Positions 35,092 through 47,722 of a stretch of 64,000 nucleotides of DNA are shown here, piece by piece (position 1 is the stretch's first letter; each line of letters opens with the position of its first letter). The translations under genes and the position numbers were made by a program. The stretch covers positions 5,505,338 to 5,569,337 of the forward strand of contig NC_068938.1 in the NCBI RefSeq assembly GCF_016801865.2. The letters are read 5' to 3'. The notes beneath the pieces were generated by a model. That model did not search any database. It saw nothing but the letters and a program-made list of their open reading frames with translations, and was not told the origin of the DNA. Source of the DNA: Culex pipiens pallens. Taxonomy: Eukaryota > Arthropoda > Insecta > Diptera > Culicidae.

Positions 35092-36350
35092 CCCAAGTAG
35101 CACACTTTGTTCGCCAAAAGATTTCCGAACTTGTTGTTGAACTTATTAACTATGTTTTCCCAACGTTGGAACGCTGGAATAAGCGCACGTTTTTCTGTTG
35201 TTGAACGTATCTTAACCTGTTAGAAATGTGCGTGGTTTAATTAAGTTTTACCAGCGCACGTCCTTCTTGCATAGAGAACGTTTGTTGAACATGTCATAAG
35301 AACTCTTGACTATAAGATTCTGAACTAGGTTGGATAACGTCGTTAGAACCGTTTTAACAACATTCTACCTTTAAAATTCAGGAGGGAGTTAGACAAACGT
35401 TTTTATGACCGTTCAAGTACACATCGTGGCAGAAAAAAATGTTAAACAGGCTTTTCATAAAATTCGTTCAAGGTGTTCGCTCAAAAGTTTTTTTTTCTTA
35501 ATTTAATCCTTTATTTGTGAGTACGATACTTCAACTACTAGTTTTTTGGTAATTGATTAGTTTGGACAGGATTACGCCATTTATGAATGATAATAATATG
35601 AATGATGGATAATACAAAAATATCAACCATAAAAAAATCATTCAATTTCCTAATTATGCCTTAAGGGATTTTTTTTTCTTCAATTATGTTTGAGTGCTTA
35701 TTAACATCGCTTGCTACTCCTACTCTACTGCTGCTGCTGGTTCCAGGTGCTGCATTTTCAGTTTTCCTTTTTGATGAAGAATGGCTCAGGGCGAGTATCG
35801 AACCCAAGATCACTCCAAATGTCAAGTCCGGGCGCGCGTCTGCTTCTTTCCACGAGGGGTTATGTTGGATGAGCAGGCTTAAACGTCAATAAGAAGTCTG
35901 CGGTCATCTAGGATTTACCAAGTTCACTAACAGTTTGCCAAAACTTCTTTCGAACATAAGCTGTTTCTATTTTTAGAACTATCCTTGCTTGTTTCTTCAA
36001 CATGTTCTTGCTCGGATTTTAGAACACGAACGCGAACTTCACATAATCTACTATGTTATCACGTTTAGCAAACTGAAATGAAACATCATGTCTGCAAATG
36101 TCATTTTGCTTTTCGAGTTCTACAAGCATGTTTCATTGAGGTCAGAATGAACTTCAAAATGAACTATTCGTAATCCGTTGCTAGATTTGGCATTTGTGTT
36201 ACACAGCCATGTTGCACAATGGTTTTTTGATCAAAATGTGAACAATTGACCAAATTTTTTGACACTTGTTCAATAATTAACGAATAAAAACACTTATGCA
36301 GCAATTGTTCAACAACAAAATAAAGAGCGATGTTTTTCTTGCTACTTGGT
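35092..36350. mobile_element. TIR element with CCAAGTAGCA ends
   Basis: The left end CCCAAGTAGCACACTTTGTT and the right end in complement ACCAAGTAGCAAGAAAAAC share an inverted terminus; the flanking arms both contain 'gttgttgaac'. About 1.26 kb without transposase. The target duplication is unclear. Confidence 0.5.
35765..35865 (-). repeat. Possible tRNA-related SINE fragment
   Basis: On the minus strand GGTTCGATACTCGCCCTGAG contains a B-box-like GGTTCGATAC, as in tRNA-derived SINE heads. No complete cloverleaf can be drawn. Confidence 0.3.
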
Positions 36351-36407
36351 TTTCTGGACAATTTTGCTTTTTTAAGAATTAGTTTTTGTCACTTCAGTTA
36401 CAACACA

Positions 36408-36752
36408 CAGCGATTCTAGGAAAATAAAAATGGCGATTTTTTAAAATTCCCTGAGAAAACTCAATTTTCTCACTTACAGCACTGTTTCAGTTTCCAATCC
36501 TTTTGCATTGTTTATTACATCAATTTACAAGCAAAATCTACAGTTATCATTGATTTGATTATGTGACGTAAGCGCCATAACGAAGAAATATAATTGAAAT
36601 TAACCAAAAAAAATTTTTTTTTCAAGGTTTTGATATTTTTATGGAAACAAATGAAATGCTGGCAGTAACTGAAACAGTGGTGAAATTGTTAAAATTGAGT
36701 TTCCGAAGGGAATTTTGAAAATTCTCCATTTTTGGTTTTCCTAAAATCGCTG
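36408..36752. repeat. Hairpin repeat upstream of the cytokine receptor gene
   Basis: The left arm 'cagcgattctaggaaaa', 'aaaatggcgattttt', 'cactgtttcagt' is mirrored at 36660-36752 ('actgaaacagtg', 'ctaaaatcgctg'), forming a 345-bp foldback. It ends 373 bp before the receptor start codon. Confidence 0.65.
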
Positions 36753-37125
36753 TTTATTGCCATCTAAGCTTCCTATAATAATCTTAATTTTTGATGTTGA
36801 AAATATTTTCTTTTGTGAACATAATTGCAGCAATTCTACGGGGCGTTTAGTCTACGATAACTTAACTAATCACGTGACCTCAACGCAATCACCAACATTG
36901 ACCCCTGCGATAATAAAAAAAATCTACTTCTTTCAGAATACTAGTTGTTACACACATTATCGCTCTCCCATTCCGATTTGCATACGATGACGTGAAATCT
37001 CTCTCCGTACTATACTCACCATACAAAGATCGGCTGTGATTATTAGTAGTTGCACAGGATCACCTCGAGCGGCATCGGCATTCTACGCTCAACTCTCGTT
37101 CCGAGTGCACTTATCGCTCCGTAGA

Positions 37126-39533
37126 ATGTTGTTTCTAGTTTTGCTCGCTAGTGCAATCGCGAAAGATTACGTGGTTGGAGTTAGTTCCTCATCGAATGTG
37201 GGAGGAAGTGAGAAGCTACTGAAGTGTGTTGTAAGTTTTTGATGGTAATAATTTTGAAACTCATTTCAGATCTTTACATTTCTACTAAGGCCATCGACTT
37301 GAAGTCAAGCATCAGAACTTATACTGTGAAGTGTTCGCTAGACGTTGTTAGTAATGATAACAACACTCAATTTCTCCATATTTTCGAAAACGGAATTCAA
37401 CTCGATGCTGAGGTAAAATTAGAAATTATTTTTAAGCCTCCTGCTTTCATCACTTTAAATTTCAGATTGCAAACGACTCCACAATTAGTTACACAGCAAA
37501 CATTAATCAAAATGACACATGTAGCGAAAAACGATACACGTGCGAATATTTGGGCATCACAATTGACGAACAGGTCGTCACACTGGGAGAGCCTCCCTCC
37601 ATGATCGATCCAGCTCATTTCAAGTGCATTTCGGAGAACTTGAACTATCTGCACTGCCACTTTCCAGCGAGAACCGATCACTGCCAGTTTGGGACAAGTT
37701 ACTCGCTGTTGCTGATGAATTCGGATACGTTTGAATCCTGCAAGCTGGTTAAAGTGAATGATTCGTTTAGTTTCGATAGTCGTGACCAGAGTTGCCAGTA
37801 TCCGGTGGACGAGGAAGTGATCGAGTTTCGACTAAGAATTAGCAATCAGTTTGGAAGTGTTACGCAGAAGATTGTGGTGAATCATTACGATGTCGTGAGG
37901 CCAGCGGCACCTTATTCCATTGTAGTGGAAAATCAACAGAAACAGTTAGTTGTGACTTGGAAGTCAAAGAAAAATCTCAATTATTTTGGACGAAGGTTTG
38001 AGTACAGCTTTTTGTGCAAAAATGAAAGCAGACTTGAAACTAGTCACATGATATTCAGGAGGACACTTGGGAAAACCTTTTGTCCACAGCCAAAAGTTCG
38101 TTTGAGAATAATTCCGGAGAACACCAACCAGGAAACAATTTGGTCCGACTGGGGGATCCGAGATCGGAGGCCTGGGAAGACGCGTTTTAATTGTTTAGGT
38201 TGCTCGAAAAAGCCTGATGTAAATCGACTTGTTGGTGTATTTAATTACATTGAAAACAGTGATCAAAGCATGACAATTGAAGTATTCTGGCAACGTGACT
38301 CTACTTCAAATGAATCCAACGTGGTGGCCGTCTCAGAAACTGGGATAGCTTATCAACCATCTTTGAATTCTCTTCAACCAACGTTTGGTAGAGCCGAATT
38401 CCATAATATGAAGCATGAAGAGTTCCGCATTAAGCTTGAAAGAAGTATTTCAGGTAAAAGTCCACAACTTGAAGGATTCCAAGTACAACCGATCATGGCA
38501 TCCCACCAGCCAAGATTCAAGAAACTTCTCAACAACAACAAATCATTTGAAGTGTCCTGGTTCCCGCCAGAAAACCAGAACGACCTCCAAGGCTACACCG
38601 TAATGTACTGCCACCTCACAGCCACAAGCGTTTGCGAGGAATCTGTCGTCTTCCAGAAACTCCCACCAACCGACACTTTCTTCAACATCTACTCAGAAAA
38701 GACCCTCAACTTCGCAGTCAGCGCCGAGTACCCAACCTACACCTCAAGTCTCGTCTGGCAGCAGTGCATCGTCTCACCCTCCACCAACACCCACAACAAG
38801 TCCCCAAAGTTCCACTTCTTCGACGTGGCGAGCAACTCCCTCAAACTCCGTCTGGAACCATCCTGCGAAGACCGATCCCTCTACGAGCGACTCCAAGTGC
38901 ACGTGATCGACTCGACCAGCGGCAATCCCGTAACCAGCAGAACGTACCCACCCCACCAGACAGTCGTCGAGATCGTTGACCTGGCGCCGGACACGTCCTA
39001 CGAAGTGCTGCTCGTAGCGTACAACAGCTCAAACGTCCCGCACGAAGCGAGACGGCGTGTCGTTACGGCGAAAACAGGTTCGATTCGTATGAAATTTAAT
39101 TTAAAGCAAACACTTTATTCACACACACTTTTTCGCAGGAAGTGACGATCGACCGACCATTTACATCGTCACCGGCGTGGTGCTGCTTATCGCGATGATT
39201 AGCTCGGCGTACCGAGTGACGGTTAGGATTCGGGCGATCATGAACATCGAGGTGGAATTTCCCTTTGGGCTGCTGGGAATCGACGAAGAGCCGGTGCGGG
39301 TTTGCGTTGAGAGGAAAAGTTTACCGAGTGATGATGGGGTGGGCGGGAATTACGTAGGGAAGGAGCAGAAGCAGGCTTATTTGGAGGTTGTTCAGGAGGA
39401 AGAAATGGGCGATGATTTGGGCTGTGGTCAGTGTGGTGTAACGCCTTTGAATTTGGGTGAGTTTGAAGAGAATAGCTGGCAGCAGAATACCGGGTACTTA
39501 TCGGTAGATGTGATCATGAAAAGAGGGATTTAA
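37126..39533 (+). CDS. dome: Domeless-like type I cytokine receptor, four exons
   Basis: Single-pass receptor of the gp130/Domeless family, expected to bind Unpaired-type ligands and signal through JAK (Hopscotch) and STAT. Exons 37126-37230, 37290-37412, 37466-39077, 39139-39533; 744 residues. The intron 1 acceptor is AAG, because using the earlier CAG would leave a 39-bp intron and break the frame. Signal peptide MLFLVLLASAIA; cytokine-binding module with paired Cys (FKCISENLNYLHCHF near residue 128) and a WSxWS-like WSDWG at about 302; fibronectin III-like modules follow (SFEVSWFPP, LAPDTSYEVLLVAYN); TM helix about 620-640; tail about 104 residues. The tail is much shorter than in Drosophila Domeless, and no YxxQ motif is seen, so a short regulatory paralog (Latran/Eye transformer-like) is the alternative. 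The stop overlaps a poly(A)-like TAATAAA. Confidence 0.8.
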
Positions 39534-40003
39534 TAAAACGAGAAAAAGTGATTTGTTACGCTTCTTATTCATATTCATCAAATTTTCATAAATTTTACAT
39601 TGTCCCGAGTTCAGGACGTCATTTTGAGGGACTTACGTGGGTCATACACTACTCTAAAATGATTAAAAAAAAATCTAATGCATGATGGCGGCCTTAATGA
39701 CGGTAATGATACATTCTAAAAATACAATTGGTAAATTGAAAAGTAGGGGAAAGTGAGGCAAAAGAAACAATTGCCCGTGAAACAAGGCCAATTTTACTCT
39801 TGCCCCACATGGTCGTCGCCTCACTTTCCCTTATTTTTAATATTTTTTTTTTTGATAAATTGGACCGTTTTCAAGTTGTTTACGTATAAATTTCGATTTC
39901 TTTTTGTTTCTTTTTTCATTTTAAAAATACTTCTTAAAAGATATGCACCCCTACAAAAAAATTATTGGCTGGGAAAATTTCCTACAATTTTCACTCTGAA
40001 AGT
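39534..40003. other. Intergenic, no gene seen
   Basis: AT-rich sequence leading into the 9-bp satellite. Nothing supported. Confidence 0.5.
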
Positions 40004-41180
40004 TAATGTAATTAATGTAGTTAATGTAATTAATGTAAATAATGTAATTAGTGTAATTAATGTGATTAATGCAATTATGTAATTTATGTAATTTATGTAA
40101 TTTATGTAATTTATGTAATTTATTTAATTGATGTAATTTATGTAATTTATGTAATTTATGTAATTTATGTAATTTATGTAATTTATGTAATTTATGTAAT
40201 TTATGTAATTTATGTAATTTATGTAATTTATGTAATTTATGTAATTTATGTAATTTATGTAATTTATGTAATTTATGTAATTTATGTAATTTATGTAATT
40301 GATGTAATTTATGTAATTTATGTAATTTATGTAATTTATGTAATTTATGTAATTTATGTAATTTATGTAATTTATGTAATTTATGTAATTTATGTAATTT
40401 ATGTAATTTATGTAATTTATGTAATTTATGTAATTTATGTAATTTATGTAATTTATGTAATTTATGTAATTTATGTAATTTATGTAATTTATGTAATTTA
40501 TGTAATTTATGTAATTTATGTAATTTATGTAATTTATGTAATTTATGTAATTTATGTAATTTATGTAATTTATGTAATTTATGTAATTTATGTAATTTAT
40601 GTAATTTATGTAATTTATGTAATTTATGTAATTTATGTAATTTATGTAATTTATGTAATTTATGTAATTTATGTAATTTATGTAATTTATGTAATTTATG
40701 TAATTTATGTAATTTATGTAATTTATGTAATTTATGTAATTTATGTAATTATGTAATTTATGTAATTTATGTAATTTATGTAATTTATGTAATTTATGTA
40801 ATTTATGTAATTTATGTAATTTATGTAATTTATGTAATTTATGTAATTTATGTAATTTATGTAATTTATGTAATTTATGTAATTTATGTAATTTATGTAA
40901 TTTATGTAATTTATGTAATTTATGTAATTTATGTAATTTATGTAATTTATGTAATTTATGTAATTTATGTAATTTATGTAATTTATGTAATTTATGTAAT
41001 TCATGTAATTTATGTAATTTATGTAATTTATGTAATTTATGTAATTTATGTAATTTATGTAATTTATGTAATTTATGTAATTTATGTAATTTGTGTATTT
41101 TTTAAATTTATGTATTTAAGGTAATGTATGTAATTTATGTAATTTATGTAGTTTATGTTATGTATGTAATTTATGTAATT
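40004..41180. repeat. (ATGTAATTT)n 9-bp satellite
   Basis: About 120 units of ATGTAATTT. Ends are degraded (attaatgta variants on the left, gtatttaag variants on the right); one 8-bp unit lies near 40748. Because the unit is 3 codons long, it yields an artificial Ile-Asn-Tyr frame on the minus strand. Confidence 0.97.
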
Positions 41181-43593
41181 TATGGCATTATGTGATAACA
41201 GATCAAAAAAAGACGATTTATTCAGAAAAAAAACAAATCTCAAACAGATCTTTAAAAAAATCAAAACTAGGGTGAAAACAAAAATACATTTTGGATAAAC
41301 GTAGATCGCACTATTTCACTCGATTCGCAATCCCAGTTGATCCTGAAAAGCTATCAGCGATTTAAATAAGATGATTTTGGATGAAAAGGTTTTATTACAG
41401 ACTTTTCCGTTCAACGAATACATCTTAACCTTCACTAATTTGGCATATATTTGTCACCAATACATATTTATTCCAAACGATTCAAATAACCCAACACTCT
41501 TCTCCTGCTCGGGATATTTTGCTTACAAATATTGCGAAACTTCACTATCACTCTGATTGCCAATCATTCAACTTTTAATCTGTTTCGTAGAATTTCGCAA
41601 CAAAATCAGACAAACAATTGATAGTGAGGCTGCAAGGTTGAGACTACCTCAATGTTCGCATTCGCATTCGATGGTGATCTTAGCGGGTTGTAGGCTGGAT
41701 TTCGTCATGTATGTGAGTAGATTGTCCAGCCCAGGTTTTTTTTTTAGAAATTGATTAAAGGGATGTTTGAGACTACCTCAATGTACAGCTAAAACGATCG
41801 ATTGAATTCTAGTTTTTCAAAGAGCGTGAACAAACCGCAAAAAGAATTATGTAACGTCACCTTGGGCGAATCGAGACTACACTCTGAATAGGGGCAGCAG
41901 ATTTTAGAGCACTTAAAAGTTTGAAATTTGGAAATCGATGCACTTATTGTGATCTGGGTCTGTCCTATCCGAAACCGATCAAAAATATCCAAATAATGTT
42001 CATTAGCACGGCTAAAAAAGCTGTTCCAATTAACCCCATGTGTCCCGATTCACCCGAGATGACGGTTCCAACAGTATAGTTATTGATATTGTTAGCCGGT
42101 GCCGTTGTGGCTATTCTAATTGAACAGTTGGATATTGGCTACAAGCTTTGATAAAAGTTCAGTTTTCCCTGCGATCAGAAACTTAATTTAAAACTTATTC
42201 CAGCATATAGTATTCCTCATTCAATAATCGAATCCCTTTCAATCCAACTCAACGCAAATCCATATCACCAAATTGGCAGAGCAACCTATATCCTGCATCC
42301 GTTTCCGGACCCCAAAAAAATCAAAGCAAAACTTCCAATCCCATTCCCCTTTATTTTTTGCAGAACGCCACACTTTTATTGGCCTCTTGGACCACTGCCA
42401 AGTGTGCCAGGTCGATTCAGCTTCCACTCTTCTGCTCTATCTCTCTCTCTCTCTCTCTCTCTCTTCCGGCGGAAGAGATGGCATCTTATCCTTTCGTTTC
42501 CTTCTGCTTTTGTCCTGCCAAATTCCTAGGCCTACCCGGATCTGATGAATATTTATGGCCGCCGGGGTTTTTCCTCGGACAGTTTTGTGTTCCATCCTAG
42601 TTGGCTTTGCTTTGATGAGGTGAAACGGCAATCGGCCATCATTGACCGGTCGTCAGCGCCATCTTGGATCTACGGGGTCGATCAAATTGAAATTGAGAAT
42701 AAACGGAGAAGGAGAAGATCCCGATTTCAATATCAATTTGCTCGTCAATTTAAGCTCGTCTAAAGTCAAAATCTCGGACCGAAGTACACTTTCGCAAATT
42801 TGATGACAGCAAATACGTCATCATCAAAGGATGCGGCGCGGCGGGCTCTTAATCGCAATTTATTTACTTCATGTCACTTTGGTATCCACTTTTGGACACT
42901 CTCTCTCAGGGGAGGGAAGGACACTGATGGGATTCTTTTCACTTCTGGCTATCATCCGTGCACGGGGAATATGATTTCATTCAGGTTTTGTTATCTGCTT
43001 TTTTTTGCTGAGCTTTTTTCGGAGGACACTTCTCTCCATTTTTGCGGTGCATGGACATGTGCGATGAATCTTGTTACTCGATTTGGTAGGTTGGTTCTGA
43101 ATTTAGTATTTTCTTATCTTTCTTTGACAACTTGAATAAATACAAAAAATGAATCAAAATAACACAAATCAGTATAAATTCAACATAACTTTAAAATAGG
43201 ACCACCCTAACATATCACTTGTAACAAAAAACGTGATGGAGAGCCCCACTCAAAAAACGTATCACATTTGCTACGAAAAACATCCAATTGAACGTACCAA
43301 ACTCATAATCCATCCATCATTTTTCGAGTTTTTTTTCCGGCAAAATCCAGGAGGTTGACATGTCTGGCTGGACATCCTCTCCGTAATGAATGGCCCATCA
43401 TGAGTGGTGAAAACGACCTTCGGAACGGGAAATCTGACCGGTAGCCGGGTTGGGATAAATGATTCAATAAAGTGAAGGTTTGTGAAATCTGGTTGAAGGA
43501 CTTGATGAGGTTGATGAAGCAGCGGGATATCGGTTATTCTTTGTGGATAAGTTTATTACTGAAAGAGGCAACATTTTTCAAAAAGATTGCAGA
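41181..43593. other. Intergenic, no supported gene
   Basis: Includes a perfect (CT)12 microsatellite at 42441-42464. Short open frames near 42273-43135 show no recognisable domain. Confidence 0.5.
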
Positions 43594-43766
43594 TCACGGA
43601 AAAAGTCAATTTCCGAAATCGTGAATTGTGTTCTTGAATTTGAGAACTACGATGTAATATATTATCGTTTGTAATGCAAATGCACCATACTCATAAATAT
43701 ATTATTTCGTTGTTCTCAAATTCATGAACACTATTCATGATTTCAGGAATTGATTTTTTTCTGTGA
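43594..43766. repeat. Small MITE-like hairpin
   Basis: The ends TCACGGAAAAAGTCAATTTCC and GGAATTGATTTTTTTCTGTGA are inverted; inner arms 'ttcttgaatttgagaac' and 'gttctcaaattcatgaa' extend the pairing. 173 bp, no coding capacity. Confidence 0.65.
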
Positions 43767-43804
43767 ATAAGTGAATTAAAAAAACACACCAAAGTTTTAA
43801 TCAT

Positions 43805-44965
43805 CTTTGGATTGGGAATTAAGGATTGGTAATTGGGAATTGTAAATTGGAAATGGGATATTGGAAATTGGAAATTAGAATTTTGATATTGGAAATTGGG
43901 AAGTGGAAATTGGAAATTGGATATAGGAAATTAGAAATTGGAAATTAGAAATAAGAAATTGGAAATTAGAAATTGGAAATTAGAAATTAGAAATTAGAAA
44001 TTAGAAATTAGAAATTAGAAATTAGAAATTAGAAATTAGAAATTAGAAATTAGAAATTAGAAATTAGAAATTAGAAATTAGAAATTAGAAATTAGAAATT
44101 AGAAATTAGAAATTAGAAATTAGAAATAAGAAATTAGAAATTAGAAATTGGAAATTTGAAATTGGAAATTAGAAATTGGAAATTAGAAATTGGAAATTAG
44201 AAATTGGAAATTGTATAATAGAAATTGGAAATTGGAAATAGGAAATTGGTAAAAGGAAATTGGAAATTGACAATTGGAAATTGGAAATTGGAAATTGGAA
44301 ATTGGAAATTGGAAGTTGGAAATTGGAAATTGGAAATTGGAAATTGGAAATTGGAAATTGGAAATTGGAAATTGGAAATTGGAAATTGGAAATTGGAAAT
44401 TGGAAATTGGAAATTGGAAATTGGAAATTGGAAATTGGAAATTGGAAATTTGAAATTGGAAATTGGGAATCGAGAATTGAGAATCGAGAATTGAGAATTT
44501 GGAATTTGGAATTGGTCAATTGGAAATTGGGAAATGGGAATTGTGAATTAGGAATTGGGAGTTGGGAATTGGGAAATTGGGAAATGGGAAATTGGAATTG
44601 TGAATTAGGAATTGGGAATTGGGATTTGGGAAGTGGGAAATGGGAAATGGGAAATGGGAAATGGGAAATGGGAAATGGGAAATGGGAAATGGGAAATGAG
44701 AATTGGGAATTTGAAATTGGGAATTTGGAATAAGGAATTAAAAATTGGAAATTGGAAATTTGAAATTGGATATTGGAAATTGGAAATTGGGAATTGGGAT
44801 TTGGGAATCGGGAATTGATGATTAAGAATTTGGAATTGGGAAGTGGGAAGTGGGAAGTGGGAAGTGGGAAATGGGAAATGGGAAATGGGAATTGGGAATT
44901 GGAAATTGGGAATTAGAACTGGAATTGGAATTGGAATGGAATTTGGAATGAAAATTGGAATAAAA
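43805..44965. repeat. 7-bp satellite with zoned variants
   Basis: The unit is GGAAATT and relatives. AGAAATT dominates about 43970-44160, GGAAATT about 44220-44460, and GGGAAAT or GGGAATT from about 44520 to 44920. Open frames on both strands (ISNFQFP, KLEIGNW repeats) are by-products of the 21-bp codon period. Confidence 0.97.
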
Positions 44966-45126
44966 CTGGAAATATGGTTCTTAATTTTTGCATATTTTGA
45001 CTCACTAGCTTTTAGGTATGATTTATCGCCATAATTTTTACTTAATGGTATATTTTTAGAAAGATTGCATGTATCACCAAACTTCTTCTAAACTGATGAC
45101 TAACTTTTTGTACTTTTCTTCTAAAC

Positions 45127-45612
45127 CTAACACAATCCCCACTGCTGCTGTCGGTAGTGATAATCTCTGTTGCGATAATTTTCTTGGCTATGCCGCTCGA
45201 CGTAGATCGGCTTCTTCACAAACACTGGATATGGCACTTTTATGTACTCTTTTTGGACAACTTTCACCGGATATGGCACTGGTCGATCGACATGCACCAG
45301 CACCTTCTTCTCCACAATTACGGGCTTGATGACCTCCTTCACTTCAACCTTCTTCTCGACCTCCGTGGGGCGTGAAACTTTCTCGGTGACGACCTTTTTG
45401 GTTGCTGGAGCTTCTGTCTGGGGGTCGTCAAAGTCGTCTCCCAGCTTCAAGGTCAAATCCCAAAGACCATTTTTGTCTTTATCGGATGATTTGCCGTCCA
45501 TTGCAACGCAGAATGTGATGAGCAAAGCCATGAATAGCATTAAAAATGCCTGAAAATTGGTTGTTAGTCACTTTAAAAAAAAAATCAATATTAATTTCAA
45601 AACTACCTTCAT
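45127..45612 (-). CDS. Val/Pro-rich secreted cuticle-like protein 2
   Basis: Minus-strand paralog of the gene at 30573. Exons 45612-45607 (Met-Lys only) and 45549-45127; 142 residues. The signal peptide spans the intron (MK + AFLMLFMALLITFCVAM). The mature part has an acidic N-terminal region (LGDDFDDPQTEAPATKK), then [29 protein letters not shown] and VPYPVFVKKPIYVERH, and ends in a Tyr/Arg/Gln-rich tail (YRNRDYHYRQQQWGLC). [14 protein letters not shown](V/I)xVPxP and the terminal WGL are shared with paralog 1. A cuticular structural role is inferred. It has fewer repeats and a final Cys that paralog 1 lacks. Confidence 0.82.
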
Positions 45613-45698
45613 ATTGATTTCCTTCGTGATTGATAATTGAACTAAGCCGGTGAGGTGATCGAAAGCGACTGAAAACCAACAAAATCTCAACAACTAGT

Positions 45699-45706
45699 TT
45701 TATATC
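45699..45706 (-). promoter_or_regulatory. TATA box of cuticle-like gene 2
   Basis: GATATAAAAC on the minus strand, about 90 bp upstream of its start codon, a position similar to the TATA box of paralog 1. Confidence 0.55.
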
Positions 45707-47466
45707 GACCTTTACTGGCGAAGCTAGAGCAGATATATCAACTGAGCGAAACGGAGCCCACAAGGTGGTCAAAATTGTGTAACTTTGACGCCATGTGCGC
45801 ACTCATGGGTGAGAAGTGCTTCCGATCACTGTTCTTCTGTACTTGGAGGTCTTTACAGAGTGTGGAAATTTGAACCTTTTTAACCCAAACAGATCATCAG
45901 TTGCCTCTCATTAGAGTTAAAGGTTAAGGATTTGATAATTTGTTTTTTTTTTTAATGAGCTTCAAACTTTTCCAGTTTAGTACTTTAAACTTCAATCCAC
46001 TCCAATATCCTTCAACCCCGTCAAAGTCCACAAATCCAGGTGTCTCGCCTCTCCAGCCAGTCCAGTGGCGTCCCCAAGGGAATTTCCCTGCGCCAGACTA
46101 TTTATATTAAATCACCCTCCCTTTTGCCACTCAACTTCCACCGTCAGCTCTGATTCCGCTGCAGCAAAAGTGTTAAATTTACAACGTCCAGAAAGCTCCT
46201 CCTCGTGGCGACTCAACCTGGTGGCGTAAACGCCAGCCAGCCAGCCGAGCACTGCTTTTAAAACGCTTTTCATTAGGGAAGGTCACAATGGCTTACACAG
46301 GAGCGTCGCAAGGGGAGGGGGTAGGGGGAGCTTCGAGGGGAAAACAATAACGCATTGCGGAGTTGTGCTGTACTTCTGGCGAGGGAAAATAGGATGTGGG
46401 GAGGGGCAACAATAGGGGTTTTCCAGTGTGGTGGTCTTTTGTCGTTTGTGTGCGGTCGTTTTGTGGGAGACGACTCTTTTTCCCCACCTTCTTCTTCATC
46501 CACAGTAATTCAAAGCAAAGGAAACGAATAAATGTTCAACATATTCCGACTTTCCTTTTTTCTCGTTCTCTCCTCACCAGGAAAAGGGCTCCATCGACGC
46601 TCTAATATGGTGGAAAAAAGGAATGCATACATGCTTATGGAAAATTATGACGATGTTATTTGTTTATGGGGCTGCTCCGCAGCCCGCTCAGCACCATTGT
46701 TGGTGGTAAAAAGTGTTAAAAACATAGCCCGGAATGTTGGCGAACGGCAAATGAGGGTCGGAATTCCTTCGGGAAAACCGCGTTGAAATATTTACGACTT
46801 ACTGGAAAGTGCGATTTAGTTTGTGGGTTTTAACAGTTGAAAAGGGTTGACTTAAGAAGAATATAGTTTTTTGGACTATATGTATGTTTTATTTAGCCAT
46901 TTTAACTATTATGTAGTTTAAGTCAAACAATATCCATATCAAAAAGCATGAGTTTTTAATCGTTGAAGACATCTAACCTGTTAATGAGATTTGTAATACT
47001 TTTTTGTTGGGTTCGCTGAAATATCACTTTACAAAGAATTCGGCCTTTTCAGAAAAAACCTTTAATATTCAAAAGCATGTTGCAGTCATTTTTATAATTT
47101 GATGCTTTAAGAGATTCCTGCGACTGTTTAAGTTTACAGACTTTTTAATTGCAGGGCACGGTTACAAAACAAGCGTCAAACCCAAGTTCGGTAAATGCAA
47201 ATTTTATCAAAACTTGTTGTTTTCCTCTTGTTTATTCCTTTGTTCACAAAATACTGCATTTTTCCGAAAGTAGTCAAATTTTCATAATTTGCAATATGGG
47301 TTGAAACGAAACGAAATTTTGGATGCATTTTAACTTTATTAAAAAAAATGGTAAAACATGAAAATTTTCAGAAAACATAACAAATTTTTGTATTTTGCAA
47401 AATGATATCAAACAAAGCAAAATTTTACAAATTGCATATTTTGAAAATCTGAGTATTTAAAAAAAA
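45707..47466. other. Intergenic, no supported gene
   Basis: Mixed composition, with GC-richer sequence at 46000-46800 open in several frames but without recognisable products; AT-rich afterwards. Confidence 0.5.
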
Positions 47467-47478
47467 TGGTATTTTGCG

Positions 47479-47722
47479 CCCGTGTGGATCAATCGGACCG
47501 CGCACTGGACTGACAATCCAGAGGTCGACGGTTCGAATCCCGCGGCGGGCGCTCTAAAATTCTTTGTGTAAATATGGGTATTCGGCGCCGTCGCTCCGTG
47601 CCATACTTTTATACACTTAGGAGCCCAGGGCGGCGAAGTCCTTGTAGATAAAAAGGAAGACACTAGTGGTTGGTACTAGCAATGGTGGCCGACAGCTATA
47701 AAGTCAACTTCGTTTTTTTTTT
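47479..47722 (+). mobile_element. tRNA-derived SINE (family S), forward copy
   Basis: A tRNA-like head (47478-47550) with A box TGGATCAATCGG, anticodon stem CTGGA/TCCAG around loop CTGACAA (anticodon GAC, Val-like) and B box GGTTCGAATCC; then a unique body ending in a T-run. An exact 12-bp target duplication TGGTATTTTGCG flanks it (47467-47478 and 47723-47734). Confidence 0.85.

Noticed and set aside
37267..37290. CAG at 37267-37269 as the acceptor of receptor intron 1
   Set aside because: It would give a 39-bp intron and a frame that stops within about ten codons; the AAG at 37287-37289 gives a 59-bp intron and keeps the frame.
40741..41004. Minus-strand Ile-Asn-Tyr repeat frame
   Set aside because: Translation of the 9-bp ATGTAATTT satellite.
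44169..44733. Repeat proteins on both strands (SNFQFP and LEIGNW types)
   Set aside because: By-products of the 7-bp satellite; open on both strands because the 21-bp period has no stops.
47478..47552. Functional tRNA-Val gene
   Set aside because: It is the 5' part of a SINE with a 12-bp target duplication, and a second copy exists at 52230-52304.
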